Source of the DNA: Buxus sempervirens
Lineage: Eukaryota; Streptophyta; Magnoliopsida; Buxales; Buxaceae
Reading direction: 5' to 3'
DNA: 64,000 nucleotides
Assembly: GCA_947561395.2 (NCBI GenBank)
Contig: OX387184.1
Coordinates: forward strand, 8,804,001-8,868,000
The notes beneath the pieces are model-generated. The model was given only the letters and a program-made list of their open reading frames with translations, was not told the origin of the DNA and did not search any database. This document shows, piece after piece, positions 27,201 to 42,200 of this stretch (its first letter is position 1; every line of letters begins with the position of its first letter). A program made the position numbers and the translations under genes.

Positions 27201-30200
27201 CTCCAACACCTGCTGCTCCGGGATTCCCCAATGAACACCCATCAAAATTTAACTTGATACTCCCTTCTGATGGACGAATCCAAGCACAATGAGGTAGTAC
27301 CACAAATGGTGAAGAAAAACAAACTGTAGCCCAACTCCTCACAATATCAATACCAGAAAAGCATTGAAATTGTGGGTATCTAGAAGTCCACAAACCAACA
27401 GAAATCCTGATTGCTTCAATCACCGAGTTTAAAGAGGATTTCTTATCTTCAAATATTCTACTGTTTCTCTCCTTCCATATAAACCAAAATACTGCATGAA
27501 ACAACATTCTGTACAGGATTTTACCCCTTTTCCCGATACCTGGGAATCTCCATTGATTGATCAAATCAATAGCCTTCCCTGGCATAGCCCAACTAACTCC
27601 AATGTCCCTGATAAAACAACACCATATCGCTCCAGCAAAAGAGCAGTGAATAAATAGATGATCTATAGACTCTCCCTGCCTCATACATAAGATACAAACA
27701 TTAGGCGATAAAGATACCCATTTCCGTCTATTTTGGAGGTGGTCAGCAGTATTTATTTTATAGAGAAGAGTGGTCCACACAAAAGCTTTGATCTTAGGAG
27801 GAATAAGAGGCTTCCAAAGAGAGGAGCAAGGGAACGAGCAAGGAGATAAGGGGGCATCGTTCCTACACAAATGAAAGGACCTACAAGAAAAAGAACCAGA
27901 AGCCTCAGGACACCAAATACGAGAATTCTGGACACCCAAATCAATAATAACATCCTTGAGGGATTCCAACAGCAATGACAATTCTAACAATTCAGAATCC
28001 CGCAACTCCCTTCTGAAAGGGAGATGCCAATCAATACCAGTGGAAGAAAGGGCAATGACATCACAAACAACAGCATCCAGGACAAAAACAACATGGAAAA
28101 GACTAGGGAACTGAAAGGAAAGGGCCGCGGGGCCCCACCAAATGTCATGCCAAAAACAAAATAGAGGAGCCAGACCCCACCGAAAAACGACTATGAGCTT
28201 GAAAAATAGAATATAGAGGGACAATATTCTTCTAGATACTGAGAGCAGAAGTGCGAGACACACCTCTAACATCCCACCCATTATGTGCAAGACCATACTT
28301 TGACCCAATAACTTGACGCCATAGACTAGTCCTCTCATTGCTGAAATGCCAAAGCCACTTAGCAAGTAGAGAGGAATTCCGAGCGTGGAGATTTCCTAAG
28401 TCAATCCCTCCATTTTCCTTAATCATGCACACCACCTTTCACTTGACCAGTTGATCCTTCTTTACACCCCCACATTCCCATAAAAAGTCTCTTTGATACT
28501 CACCACCCTCATGGGCATCCTAAACATAGAAATAAAATATACCGGCAAATTTGAGAGGGCTGACTTAATAAGGGTTATCCTCCCCCCAAAGGATAAATAA
28601 TTCATTTTCCAATTGGCCAAACGCTTTTCCACCCTCTCAATAACAGGCTCCCAAAAAGAAACAAATCTAGCAACACCCCCTAGGGGCAACCCTAAATACG
28701 ATAAAGGCAACAACCCAACCGAAAAGCCAAATCTACTTGCTAACTCACCTATTATTTGATCGTTCATGTTCAAGCCTATCACCTGACTTTTTTGCATATT
28801 AATTCTTAGACCCGAGATCAACTCAAATGTTTTTAAAATACTCCTCAAAGCATCCACCTGATCTGAATTCCCCTCCAGGAATACTATAATATCATCTGCA
28901 AATTGAAGGTGGGAAACATGAACACTTGCTGCTCCTACCCGGAACCCATTAATCAGCCCTCTATCATGCGCCACTCTAAAGAACCAACTCAAAACATCTC
29001 CAATCAACGTAAAAAGACCTCTAGAGGATGGAAAAAGCCCTGCCACTGAACCATTTAAAAGGAAGGAGAACTGAACTTTACTCACACAACCCTTTATCCA
29101 TTTCCTCCATCTATTCCCAAACCCTTTCCATTGTAATACCGAATGCCTTAAATTCTAGTTTATATTTTAATGTTGGTTTCTCTTTCTTCAGGTCTTTTCA
29201 TTTTTTCTTCAAATGAATTAGGTTTAGTCGCGCATATAAATGCAAATAAAATCAAATGTTAAAACCAAATAAAAAAATCTTCATGAAAAAAATCATTTTC
29301 CAAGGCCGGGAAAGTCATACAATACCAAAAGCTACCTTCATGTAATTCTTCACCACATTAATAAAAAAATGGGTACGGAAAACACACCAGGAAGAGATGG
29401 AAATTCCACATAAATCTCAAAACAGAGATTTATATATTCATTTTTATCAGCATTTTATTGTCAAGTTAATCACTTTTTTTTCAAGGTGATTCAAAGATAA
29501 CTTTACACTAAAAAGAAGGAAAAGAGAAAAAATAAAAAAGGAAAAGGAAAAAATATCTTCTCCTTCATGAGAAGTAAATTTCATGAATCATCACAATGTT
29601 ATCATGGTATTGAACAGCAGAGTAAGTAAAAGGTGTTGACCTGGGCTATTGCTAGTCAACAGAAGACAATTAACTAATAAATATAAAATATTAACTAAGA
29701 AATGCAGAAACAAGTAAATAGTGACATAATGAGGATACAGTTCAACCCGGTATCTTATGTGAGAAAAAATAGAGTAACTATGGTTACCTTAGCTTGTTAA
29801 CCCATACAACTGAGTCACAAGGTTCAGATATCTGTCTCCATTTAACTCCAAGCGAATAGACATCTTGCCAAGACATCGTCGAACGGCTTGATGATCTATC
29901 TTCAGTAATATTATATGAAGTTGACGTCTCTGAAGAACTGCTAGTAGTGCAGCAAGCACCACCTCTGTTTTGACTGAGAAGATGCAATTTTTCCTTTCTC
30001 CGTGCTCTTTTACCACTTTTCAAAGTGTTTCTATTTGAAAATTTCCATTCTGCTTGAAGAGAACGCCAAGCCTTTGACACCTTTTGTGCAATTTCAATAG
30101 CAGCTAATCCTGCCATGCGATACTGATAGTATATGTTTGAATAAACATTATTCAAGATTACATAACATGTACAAATAACACTATAGTAAAGTAGAAGCAC

Positions 30201-33200
30201 AACACAAAAGGATAATAATAGATAAGTACCGACAAAAACATTGATGAAGGGAAAAAAAAAAAGTGGACAATTCTGCCTTAGACCTACAGCAATTGGAAGC
30301 TGCTAATTTATATTGAAACAAAAAGCAGTTGAGAATGTTAATTTGTAAAATAAAGTTAAATTATCTTATTACCAAATCAAATTGGACACAGAAATGAGGC
30401 AGAAAATAAATCAGACCTATTTCATAAACATAGCTTTGGGGACCTAAATTTGGAAGCCTGAGCATTTGAATGACAAGGTGCTAAAGGAGTTCTATTTTAC
30501 AGGATCTTAATGGGGTTCAGCGGCACGCTATGGAAATGTAATCAACGGATTACATCAAAAAAGCTAACCATGTTAACTTGAAGCTGGACAGTAGAAATAT
30601 TGATAGGCCATAATCCATGGAGTATAATGACTCATAATTTTTCTCCACTTGGTAGATGTCTCAGAATGTTTAGCTACGTTTGTAAAAGGTAACTATTACA
30701 CTAGACAGATTGGTCAAGACATAAATGTGCAAGCTAGAGATTTTAGATCTGGTTCATGAAATATATCAATTATCTGTGCATCAGTCTCCATCAATTATCT
30801 CTCCCGGCAACCAGGAACCCATGTGGATGGCATTCTTTTGTGGTCCTCTTCTATTTCTTTCTTGGAATTTGCCCTTTAGGCATGACCCAGGACCAGCTGT
30901 CCTAGATGAGACTGTTTCAATGTTTGATTACCCAAGAGTCTGTAAGTTACCTCAAGATTTGGATCCCTAATCCTAGAGGATCTTCATAATTGATCTTTCC
31001 TAACTTCAATTTGTAAAGATCTCAATCTTTCCCATCTCATTCCATTTGAGATAAGAGTTGGAAACTTGTGATCCCTATAAGATTAAGTCCCTTGTTTGGA
31101 CAAAACATAATAAAATTAATACTAAGGATACACACTAAAAAAGGAGACGGATATCATAGTTGTAAAATGCTTGGGTAAGCCTAGGGGCTAGACCTATTGG
31201 TCACATAAGCAATTGGGCACTCAAGTCGGCATAACCTGCACTCAAGTTAGAGGAGACATCATCAAAGAAAAGGGGATAGAACACCACAAAGAGAAATTCA
31301 CCAACTTATCACAGTTACAAGAAAAAAATCCACAAAAGAGAGAGGCCCCCTCAAAACTGGCAAAAAATGGAAATCCCAAATGAAAATCAGTGTGGGGGTA
31401 GAGCTACAAATCAAAGAGCAATCCTGTGCTCCTAAAAGATCCTGCAGTTGCTTTCCTTTGATGATCCGCAACAAAATGCAAAATGGACCAATCTTTAGGC
31501 ATCTGTTCCTTTGATTCACTTGAAGCATCAACATTACCAATTTACCACTGAATAATTTTCTAGCATCTCTAGGGACAAGTGTGAAATACACAGACAATAA
31601 GAAAGACTGTGCATTAGTGGATACATAGCAGCGAACAAAGAGAGTTTACATCCTCACTGCCACATTTGCAAAGCAGACACTGATATTGAACCAACCAGCT
31701 CCCATTCCTTAAATCATCTGGTATGAGCACCCTACTTTGGATGGTATACCAAAAAAATGCTTCAAATTTTCAAGGCGACATACTTCCTAAATCTTAACCA
31801 ACAACCCAAAAATTTCGGAATCTGATTCATGAATACAATTATGTGGCCAGTTTTCAATAAAATTTTTGGTTTCAATAAGACTCCTAAGAAAGGACCTAAA
31901 GGATATGTCACTAGAATAGAATAAAGATAGGAAATTGAGAACAGCAAACACAACCATGACAATGCACAAAAATTATACTAAACTCATTCTTCCAGAATAA
32001 TTAATGAAATAAAATCACCTGGCGCCTATTAGGTAAGAAGCCTGGACAATTATATTGGATTTTCTTTCCAATAGAGTCTGCAGCATGTAGCAGAGTAGCT
32101 TTCTGCTTTGTAACAACAAATTCTTGCTTTTTGAGTCTTCCCTTCTTTAGAGAATCACGCAAAGGAGGTTGCCGGTAGACCACCTCACACACATTCTTCG
32201 GGTGCAATTTTTTACACCAGTACTCCTGAATAAATTCCATATAGAACATTTATTTAACTTTTTATTATGAAAATAAATTATAAATTAATCGGGGACAACA
32301 TGTATATTTTCACAAACTTCCAAATCTGAGTCACGTTGAATTGGAATGCAAAAAGCATATGAAAAAAAAAATCCTAGCTACGCAGTAAAATCACATAAAA
32401 GCATTAATTCAACCCAGATGACCCAAACTTTCAATCAAACTCAAAATACTGGTAATAAATAAAAGAATAAAAGCAACATATTATTTGAATTTGAGACCGC
32501 ACACTTTATTAGAATGGTTCATCCTGTCAAAATTTGGAATAAAATTTCACAACTCAAAAGTCAAAGGTATCTTAGAGATTACAAAATGACAAACATGGAA
32601 GCACAAACTCAACAGAAACTACACAAACTTTTGGGTATCTCCATTTTAAATGATAGAAGGCTTTTTTAACTTGATGGATAGATTTACAGATGACATTCTT
32701 CAAACTGCTCCCTCACCCATGATAATGCTCCCAAAATAGTTTGGAGACTCGTGGGATATTAAATTTTTGGATACAAAATTAAATAAAATATCAAACAAAT
32801 AGAATTTGAAATATATTTTGGAGAAAACAATCGACTAGATTCACTGATGCATAAGAAGTAATGTCTTCTTTTTTATTGAAACTTATTTAGTGAAATTACC
32901 TCAACATAAAATTGAGGAATATGAAATTACTTGCACATAATTTGAAGTCATTCAGACAGTATAAAATCAACTCCTCTCCTTTCGTCAACTAGTTGATATT
33001 CCTAAATACAAGGCTTTTCAAAATCAATAATCAGGTTGTTCCATAATAGCTTGTATTAGTTTTTGAAAACTGTGCCTGTTGATCTCCTTAATCCTTTCAA
33101 TCTCTTGCTCTCAACTTTCATTTAGCAATCTGTACTTTGATGTACTGGTTTCTTCCCATGCACCACCAGAATCTGTAATCTTTCATAAAGTAGAGAGCCC

Positions 33201-36200
33201 ACTTCTGTAGTACACTATCAGTGCCCATGCTAACCCATGCCATCCTTGATAGGGTTAAAATTAAAGTTTCAGTATGTCTTCCTCTTTTTACTGCACGGAA
33301 ATTTCAAGAGTATGTTAGACATTTCAATTCATGCTAGGGAAGTTTCCCAATGCTCCCGTCTTTCAGTTGGTGCTACTAGTCCTTCATTGCAAAGAGATTC
33401 GGTTTAGGGATTAAATACCTTCATTTACAAGGAGATTTCATAGATAAGAAATATAAAATGGAGGAAATCCTCTGCACATGAGATCCATATTGAGCATATT
33501 ACATAGAATCATCATCATAAGCCAGTTCCCAACAAAGTGGGGTCAGCAACGCCAATCTTGTCTCTCTGCATATTGTTATATCTTTTATTGTCACATGGAA
33601 TAAAAGATATAACTCCACTAGTGTTTGCTGTTATTGTTGTATCTTTTATGTGCTGCCGGTCCCAAACTCTCATAAAGGAGGATGGTTGCGTCATGTTAGC
33701 AACCGGTGTAAAACTCATGCTAAGCATATTACATAGAATAAATAAATAAAAGACTAATAAAAAAATTAACCTAATATTTAACCAGCACATCAAGTTAGTA
33801 GGATTCTCCACAAGCTTTTCCTCTCTTCTTAGTAGCCATCTTCAAATGTCCTCTTTGCTTTTTGTAGAAGTTTCAAAAGCAAGAAAGAAAAAATTTGGAG
33901 GAAATCCTTTATCCACAAGGCACTTACTATGAACATTACATAAAAATATGAGATTGAACAAAATATCAACCTAATGCTTGCCTAGTCCATCAAGTTGTTG
34001 AAATTTCGTTGATATGGGAAACTTTTCATGCTAATAATGTTTCCCCAAATGTCATGCCACCAAGGGTAAATGGTCAAATGTCACCATGATTTCACATCAT
34101 GACAGTGAACTTCTAAGCACTAGGCTCTCTACATACTTTGATTTAGATGGCTCAATAACAAAACCAAGATTCTTGCAGTGGATCAATGTAAGCACTTCTT
34201 GTTGATAGAAACTAAAATCAAATAAATAATATCCTTCAACCATTAGATCTAGAAGATTTGATACAATCCCATGAAAGTGCACGCTAATATCAAAGTCCTG
34301 GCAGGACGTGCTAGCTTTCTATTTGGTAACACATTCACACATTCGTCAAGCCTAGAGGTCTTTTGTTCAAAGCCATGACCAATGCTCACGGGTCACGGCT
34401 CCCCCTTTCCATGATTATGAAGTTACAGACTCCTTAATGTGTTGATTGGATCTTGCATGGAACCCATGGGATTCAAAGTTATGGACTGTCCTGCAATGAT
34501 TTACCATTGTCCTCGATTCCTAGTCTTATCGGGGCATTCAGATTTCAAAATGTGTGCCAGCTTGCATGGGCCCCTTCAAGGCTTACAATTGACACTTAAT
34601 CTTGGGTTCCCTCAGTAGCTGCATAGATAGTACTCAAGATTGTAATATCACAACACCCATAAGGAATTTGTGTAATGTGACTTAGTGCAATCCAGGTGAA
34701 TTTTGTTGCAGCTTTAGGTGTAAAAGAAAGAGTTATGGATAACATCAGAATAAAAATCAACAAAATAAATTATCCTAATTACTTGGGGTTGACAACATGC
34801 AATCATATTGCAATGACAGAATTGTAGGTGTATCCTAAAAATTTTCAATGGAATGTTGGGCCTTTGATGATAATCAACAAAATTGTTTTAGGAAAAGATA
34901 TGATATAGATATTGGAGAGTGTCTCAAACTCATTTACTGCTTAGATTCTAAGATGAGTATCGCATTGGTAAAGTGCACAGGCCAGTTAATGGTTTGGTGA
35001 ATAACCTCATACAAGTGGTTGACTATGGTTGCGATCCATGAATTGGTGTAGTTTGATAAAATTAGCTGTCAGTTTTTGTGTTTTCTGTTTGGTACTGTTG
35101 ATGATACACTGTTTGCTGTAAACATTTTTTTTTTTGATAAGTGCTGTTTGCTGTAATTCCATTCATTTCTCTTCAAGGAAAGTTCCTTTGTCAGCAGAAG
35201 AAAAAGGAAGAACAGTTTATTGTTCCAGTAAACTACAATGGAAAAACTTGTGTTGTATACCATAATCCAAACCGCACAGCTTACACTGGAAAGCAAAAAG
35301 ATAGTATGCAATGACCCTTCTCTTGGGTGTGGCTTTGTGCAGTAACTTAAAAAATTGAATTGTAAGGACCATCACTTGGTGCGAAAGTAAAAGCCTCGGG
35401 CTACCAGTGTAAGAATGCAAATTCGAGTTTGAATAACTTTGTCTAAAAAAGCCAAAAGTTAAGTCTGTTGCCAGTCCGCCCCTCCTAGGACCCTTTTGAC
35501 AAGACTGACACCAGGTTATAATCCTTTTTTATAGGCCTAGAAATAATAGCATCTTGTCAACTATTGCAAACTTGTTCCATGAGAGGTAACTACTAAGACC
35601 ATTCAATCAAATTCTATATTTCTCAGTAAAAAATGTTAAACCAAATTATACAATTTCAGGAAGTTCAAAAAAAAAAAGCAATAAAAATTATGAGCTACGG
35701 TGTTAGTTTTTTTTTAATTCTTTTTTTTTGAAATGGTGTTAGTGTTTATAGGAAAGTAGTTTTTCACACATACTATAACGGGAAAGTAACTTCTCAAGAA
35801 ATTATCAAATGAAGCAGTGACATGGGAAAAGCTAATGACAAGAAATGATGATAAGACTTCAAAACAGAAGTATTTACAATAAATTACCTTAAATAGTGGG
35901 TGAATATCGCCATCAATATCAAACCAGCAGAACTCAGTACTCGTCTTTGAAGCAGTGTACAAAGCGATTTCTTTCTGCACAAAAAGAAGTTTCAATATGA
36001 TAACAGAGCAATAAAGTAGAATCATGTAAATTTTAATGAAGACATAGTATGCTTGGCAGAGAACATCACAAGATAGACTTTTATAGTTATAATGAAGACT
36101 TTGAAAAAAGTATAAGGAGAGGACATGCGAGTTTAAGGTATAACAGATAAAACTCATGAGAAATTTCCTACAGCATAATTAAGGATCCCTGATATGGCTA

Positions 36201-39200
36201 AAGAGCATGTCAGGTAACAAACCTGATAGAAAGCCAAGCACTGAAGCACAAACTTTTCCATCGAATCTAGCTCCAAATCCAGAACTGCATCATAGTCTTT
36301 GACCTGTAACCGTTGAGTTCAGTACAAGTTAATACAAGCAAAAGAAAAAGAAAAACAAACATGCCAAATATATCAAAAGCAGAATACTATCAGGTACCGC
36401 ATCTCCATATTCTCCGACAGCATGGTAGCATGAAGCCCGTAAATACAAGCACTCAATGTTTGAGCTTTCAATGCTCAGTGCATCAGATAAATCCTTGATA
36501 GCATTTCTGCAATGTGAAATTTGGCCAATTTAGCATTAAAGAAGCTTGAACCTTAATACGAACTGATTCAAAGTGGCAAGAAATAGAGGGTAAAAAATAA
36601 TATTTACATGACATACAAACACTAGAAAATGTTAAATTTCATGGTTGAAATGGTTCTCGTTTATAGTACATCAGTTTGATTCATATAGCAAGTTCAGTTT
36701 AGTTGACTTCTATTACTGGCAAATGAAACAAATTGATCAGAAGAGAAAAGAAGAATAAGAACAAATAAAAGGCGAAACAAAAAAAGAAAAATTACAAGAA
36801 AGAAGTTACAAAAGGAAGGACTTGCATGAAATGAAACTCTAGATCACCAGTAATAAATAAATAACTAAAAAATTAATTAATAAAAATAAAAAACGGACAT
36901 CACCATTCAAAAATTTAAGAACCAGTAGTAATTGATTCTTCAGCAAAACAGTAGGAACTGATGAATTCCATGAACAATAGAGCAAGACCAACTTTCATCC
37001 CTTCTAATAAGGTTATAGCTGCTGAATTATTTCAACTGCCCTGATGATTTCAAGATAGAGATAATGTTCCCACAAGGAATTATTCTTCCTCCAGCTAAAG
37101 CTACTTGATACAAAAAAATAAATTTATTGCACAACCACTTTCAAACTATCAGCATAGATGTTAGCAAGAATCGAAATCCATCAGAAAGAAGGCTCACATC
37201 CCTAAACTTCCCATATCAAAACACCTTCCAACTTAGGAATAAGAGCGATAAATGTGTTCCAAGATATATTTGTCAAAATAATTTATAAAAAACTTAAGAA
37301 GATACTCTTTACTAACATTCCACATAGCTTATAGGAAGTCATAGAAAACCATCAAGTCTTGGACCATTTTACCCATCTATGTCTTTAAGAGATTTAAGTA
37401 TTTCTACCGCTTCAACTGCCTCAAAAAATCTTTATTATAAAGACAAGATGCCAAGTCATCCAGGTTAGACCTCCCCACCGCCACTGCACATCAAGGTCTT
37501 GCAATTACCCAATGACAATCTATAGTTGCGATTTTCCTGTATTAACACACCAGAAAGAACTTGATTTTTTTATCAGTTGCTTACAACTAATTCACTTTTA
37601 ACATTTTCATGCCAACTAATTTCCCTCTTTTGCAAGAAAGAATTCAATCAACAATTGAACATAGATCTTCCATGGTTATGGTCAGAAGAAAGTTGGACCG
37701 CTTTACATAATTACATGAAATGTCTAAAGCTCCACTGGTCCATGAAAAATTTTATTCCAAGATTTCATAGATCCTTCAAAGCGTCCAATTTCTATCAAAG
37801 AAATAGCTGCCCTTCCATTATCTAACATAAAGTTACAAAAGGCATTCCAAAATCATATCAGCCTATCTAGATTTTATATTTGCTAAGAAGAGACATCCAT
37901 CAATCTTGCAATGGGTAAAAGGTTCTTGACCATTTATCCAAATGATGCATGCACATAAACAAGAAGATAGACTAAACCCACTTCTAAAATAATATATGAG
38001 AAGTTATGTGAAAAGAAGCAGTTTTGAAGATAAATGACAGATCAAAAACCCAATAGATGTGAATATGCCATTACCCTCAGTAAAGTTGAAGACACACCAT
38101 GGCATGCTTGCCAGCAGTTTTAGTTACAAAAGAGATTTACATAAATTGGAATTACAATAATGATGAAGTGCAAAACAGTAGAACAGGACTTCTTCATTTA
38201 TCTTTACTATGGACCAAATTAACATAATTGAAAATTTGTACATCTTTATAATTGCAGATAATTAATGAGATAGCATCTAATGGGGTTGCCATAAATGCTT
38301 TATGAATGTACCTCGGTAATTCTTAATAACAACCAGACCCAAGCCAAGGGGCACAGACATTGTCCATTTAACTCTAACCAGCCTTTTCCAGAGGGCTTTC
38401 TTTGTATTGCACGAGAAAAAATAAATAAAAGAATAAATTTTTGTTTAATTACCTCACAAATCTACCACTTTAATCTCTCATAATTATTTCCATTATTCTA
38501 GATAATTACAAAATCATAAAATCTTCATAAACATGACATTTACTCAATCAAAATAAAATCAAAAGATTTATCACACTACAAGTCATCCACATGACAATAG
38601 AAATAGCTTACCTATGCTCTCCCATTCCATGGTGGAGTGATCCTCGCAATTGATATGCTTTGGCAAACCTATACAACAACCCATCAAGTTATGATGTGTG
38701 TTCAATGTCAAATGCCACAAACAAAAAGGGTAAAGGCATGAAGGTTACAGTCAACCTCTAACATTACTAGCAACACTACCTTCCATCAGTTTGCAGAGCA
38801 CGTTGAATGCATTCAAAAGCCTTCGATGGATTTGATAAGTCTTGATAAAACTGCAAAAGTAAATATGCAAAAAACCCAACTTATATAGATGTCAGAACTC
38901 AAAAATATCAGTAACAAGATGAAAAAAACAATTCATAAATGCCATATAAAATGAAAATCAAAGTGGAAATTGTGAGCAAAGTTTTGTATTTCAATTTTGC
39001 CTGGAAATTGAGAGCAAAGTTTGTATTTCAATTTTGCCTGACATTTCAACAAGCAGAGTTAGTTACATTGCACAAGCATACTAGTGAGATGCCACCAAAA
39101 TTTCATTGGCATGATAGAAAAGCTTACAAAAATTTGCCACCATGTGGAGATTGAAGGGTAATTGAGTTAAATTCTTTAAAATTTTCAAGTAAAATTTTTA

Positions 39201-42200
39201 TGAGGTTTAAATAAAAGTAAAATACACTTAACAAACCCCAACCAAAAAAAAAATCAAAAGGAATAGGCATATTTAGTTACTTCCATATGTGTAAGTATGA
39301 TTTGTATTTAGTGGAATAATATAAAGGAATTATGCCTACATTATGAATCATAGTGTGAAATTTTAGAGAGGTCTAAATAAGAGACAATTTCCAGAAATTA
39401 TACTAAAGCATGGGGAAAAAAGGATGCATATTGCATATAACATATATCTACACTAATATCATACGATCTCATTGACATGAATCAAAGAGATAACTTATAA
39501 AACAAGCCATCCAAGTTTGCCTCAGACCCAAGCTTTTGGGATGCTTCATATCTTCAACAAATGTGTATGCGGGTGTTCTAGATTTACAAAAGATACATAA
39601 ACAAGTGTTTTCTTGGTTGTTATGGTGAAAAAAGTAGTCTTTCAGCTTTTGTCATCTTAATAAATGAAGAATAATAGTTGGAGAAATTTTGGTGAAATGA
39701 GACAAAATTTCCCTCGAAATTTTCCTTAAAAGAGTATTTTTGGGGGGATTCAATGAAATTCCCCATGCTGTTGAAATTTCAATGACATTGCTTTATCATC
39801 CAAGGAACATGTATCCAGGTCAATTGGCTTTATCTAGGTGGTTCCACAAGATAACTCAGACCTTCTTAAATCTATCCTCTTAAGGTTTTGGTGTGGTATT
39901 TGAGGGAGAATCCAACAGAATGACTCTGTCCAAACATACTTAACAAGGTTTCAAGAATCAGTTTCGTATGTGTATCAGCCCTTCCAAACTGATTGTATCA
40001 GTTCTTATCAGGTATCAACCTATACGATTAAAAAATATTAGGTCATACTTTCATGGTTGGGTCCACACTGGTCACCCTTAAAATTAATAAAGTTTAGCTG
40101 ATACACTAACTTGATCCTTAAGATTCACATGAGAAGACTGGTAAAATTGCTATATGGAAGTACAAAGATGCTTAGGTAATCACTGTTAGATCAAGGTTCA
40201 CAATCTGTTATGGCAACCCTTACTACCATCAAAGGTAGGTTTCTTTTTGTGGACTGCGATATTGGAAAAAAATTTTAAATACAGATAATTTGATGAAGAG
40301 AGGATGGCAATTCCCTAGTAGATGTAGTCTTTGCAAAGCTGATGTGGAGACAGTGAACCATCTTCTCATTCATTGCCCGGTCACAAGTGGAATTTGGAAT
40401 ACGTATTTAGCTAAATTTAGAGTAGCATGGGTTCAGCCTGAAGATGTGTCTAAGCTTCTTCTATGTTGGAAGATCTCAAAAGGGGCCTCCCCTACCCAGG
40501 TTTTTTGGAGATTGACACCGAGGGCAGTTATGTGGGCAGTTTGGAAGGAACGGAATAATAGGATCTTTGAAAATAAGGAAAGGTCTCAGGATGCTCTATT
40601 CAAATACTCAATTAGTTTTATCCTCTATTGGGCGTCTGCTATGGAGTCTTGTAAGTGTTTGAAATGTCATGATGTTCTAATGTGTGAGGATTTTAACATC
40701 CTGTAGAGGATGGGGAAGGGAGCTATGTACACCTTTGGTGTATAGTAATGTACTTGTTTTTTAGCTTTCATTTTAATATAATCTTTATTACCGATCAAAA
40801 AAAATTCATTGGTACGAGATCAACTGAATAACATTTCAGTACCAATTATGTGAAACTCTTACCTTCTTTCCTCATTTCATTATTTGGAAACAATTTTGAG
40901 TTACTTTCACTAAAATGGAAAAATCAACTTTTAATATAGATATATGCATATCCTAATACAATGACAACAATAATAACAACGATAGTACCTTTATCCAACT
41001 AGTTGGAGGTAATAAATCAAAATCATGTTCGACAATTCCAACCTATTGAAAACTACACCTTCCATTAGCATAAGTGCCTACAGATCTTTTCTAACCAACT
41101 CTATAAAGGTCCTTCTGGACTTTCCTAGCCTTCTGGAATCAACTTGTACCATCTCACTTCACCTCTCACAGATTGCCATATATATCTCCATTAAACATGT
41201 CCAATCTATCTCATCCAACTTTATTTGGATCAAATCATTTTAATGGTACTTCTAGGCTATCTTGGGTACATTCATACCTTTACCTTTCCTAGCCTTTATA
41301 GTTTATATGCATACTCAAAATCACCATCTCATCTACAATTATCCAATGACTATATTGCTATACATCATATTAGGTTAGTAGTGGTCACTGGTCACAGAAA
41401 TTTCCCTTTCATCTAGCAAAATGTGTCAATTGCATGATACTCTAAAAGCACTTCTCCATGAAGCCAACTAAGTCTAATACTGTAACATCTTCAATGATAC
41501 TTCCCTCAAGAATAATCAATGATATACAGCAGAATTGTTCACTTCTGAGTACCTATTGGCTTTCAGTTCCAAGTATTGATTCACTGCCATTTCTGATAGT
41601 ACTAAAGGTGTATGTAATATACTCAATCTAGTGATAACTAATTGGTAACCATTATACAAGTCAAAAACTGGTCACTGAACATTATTATGGATTATCACTG
41701 CCATCAGTAGCGTGATGATAACAACTAGAGTGATCAAGTGATTGTGTCCCACTAGCCTGTGAGTCTTGATTGACAAACAACAACTGTTCAAGGCAGCGTC
41801 ATGTGTTGGGCAGATATGTTGGTGCTAAAAGAAAAAGACTATAGACCAGCATTATTCAATCATATTATTGACTTTTCATGATTAATAAATCAAATAATCA
41901 TGACATTGCTTAAATGAAAACAAATATTCATTAAAGATTACTTAATTTCTCTGAAGTTTAAACAATAAGTAAATATGCAATTTACCAAATGAATTCACAT
42001 TAGATGCATTCAAATAATGATTTTGATGCTTGAGGCAATATTCAAGTCAGAAAAGGTGGTATGTTGACCCTCATCTTCTCAAATGACATGGGAATTTGGA
42101 CAAACAGCTAAAATTATTTAAGGCGTCTAGAATGATGCATAGAGACAAAGCTGACCCGGGTCAATGAATTTTACAAGGAAAAATGAGATATTACCTGCAA

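Noticed and set aside
35714-36157. 147-codon open frame on the minus strand
   Set aside because: It merely reads through SRFR1 exon 14 and the flanking introns; intron-derived parts are Phe/Tyr-rich and non-homologous.
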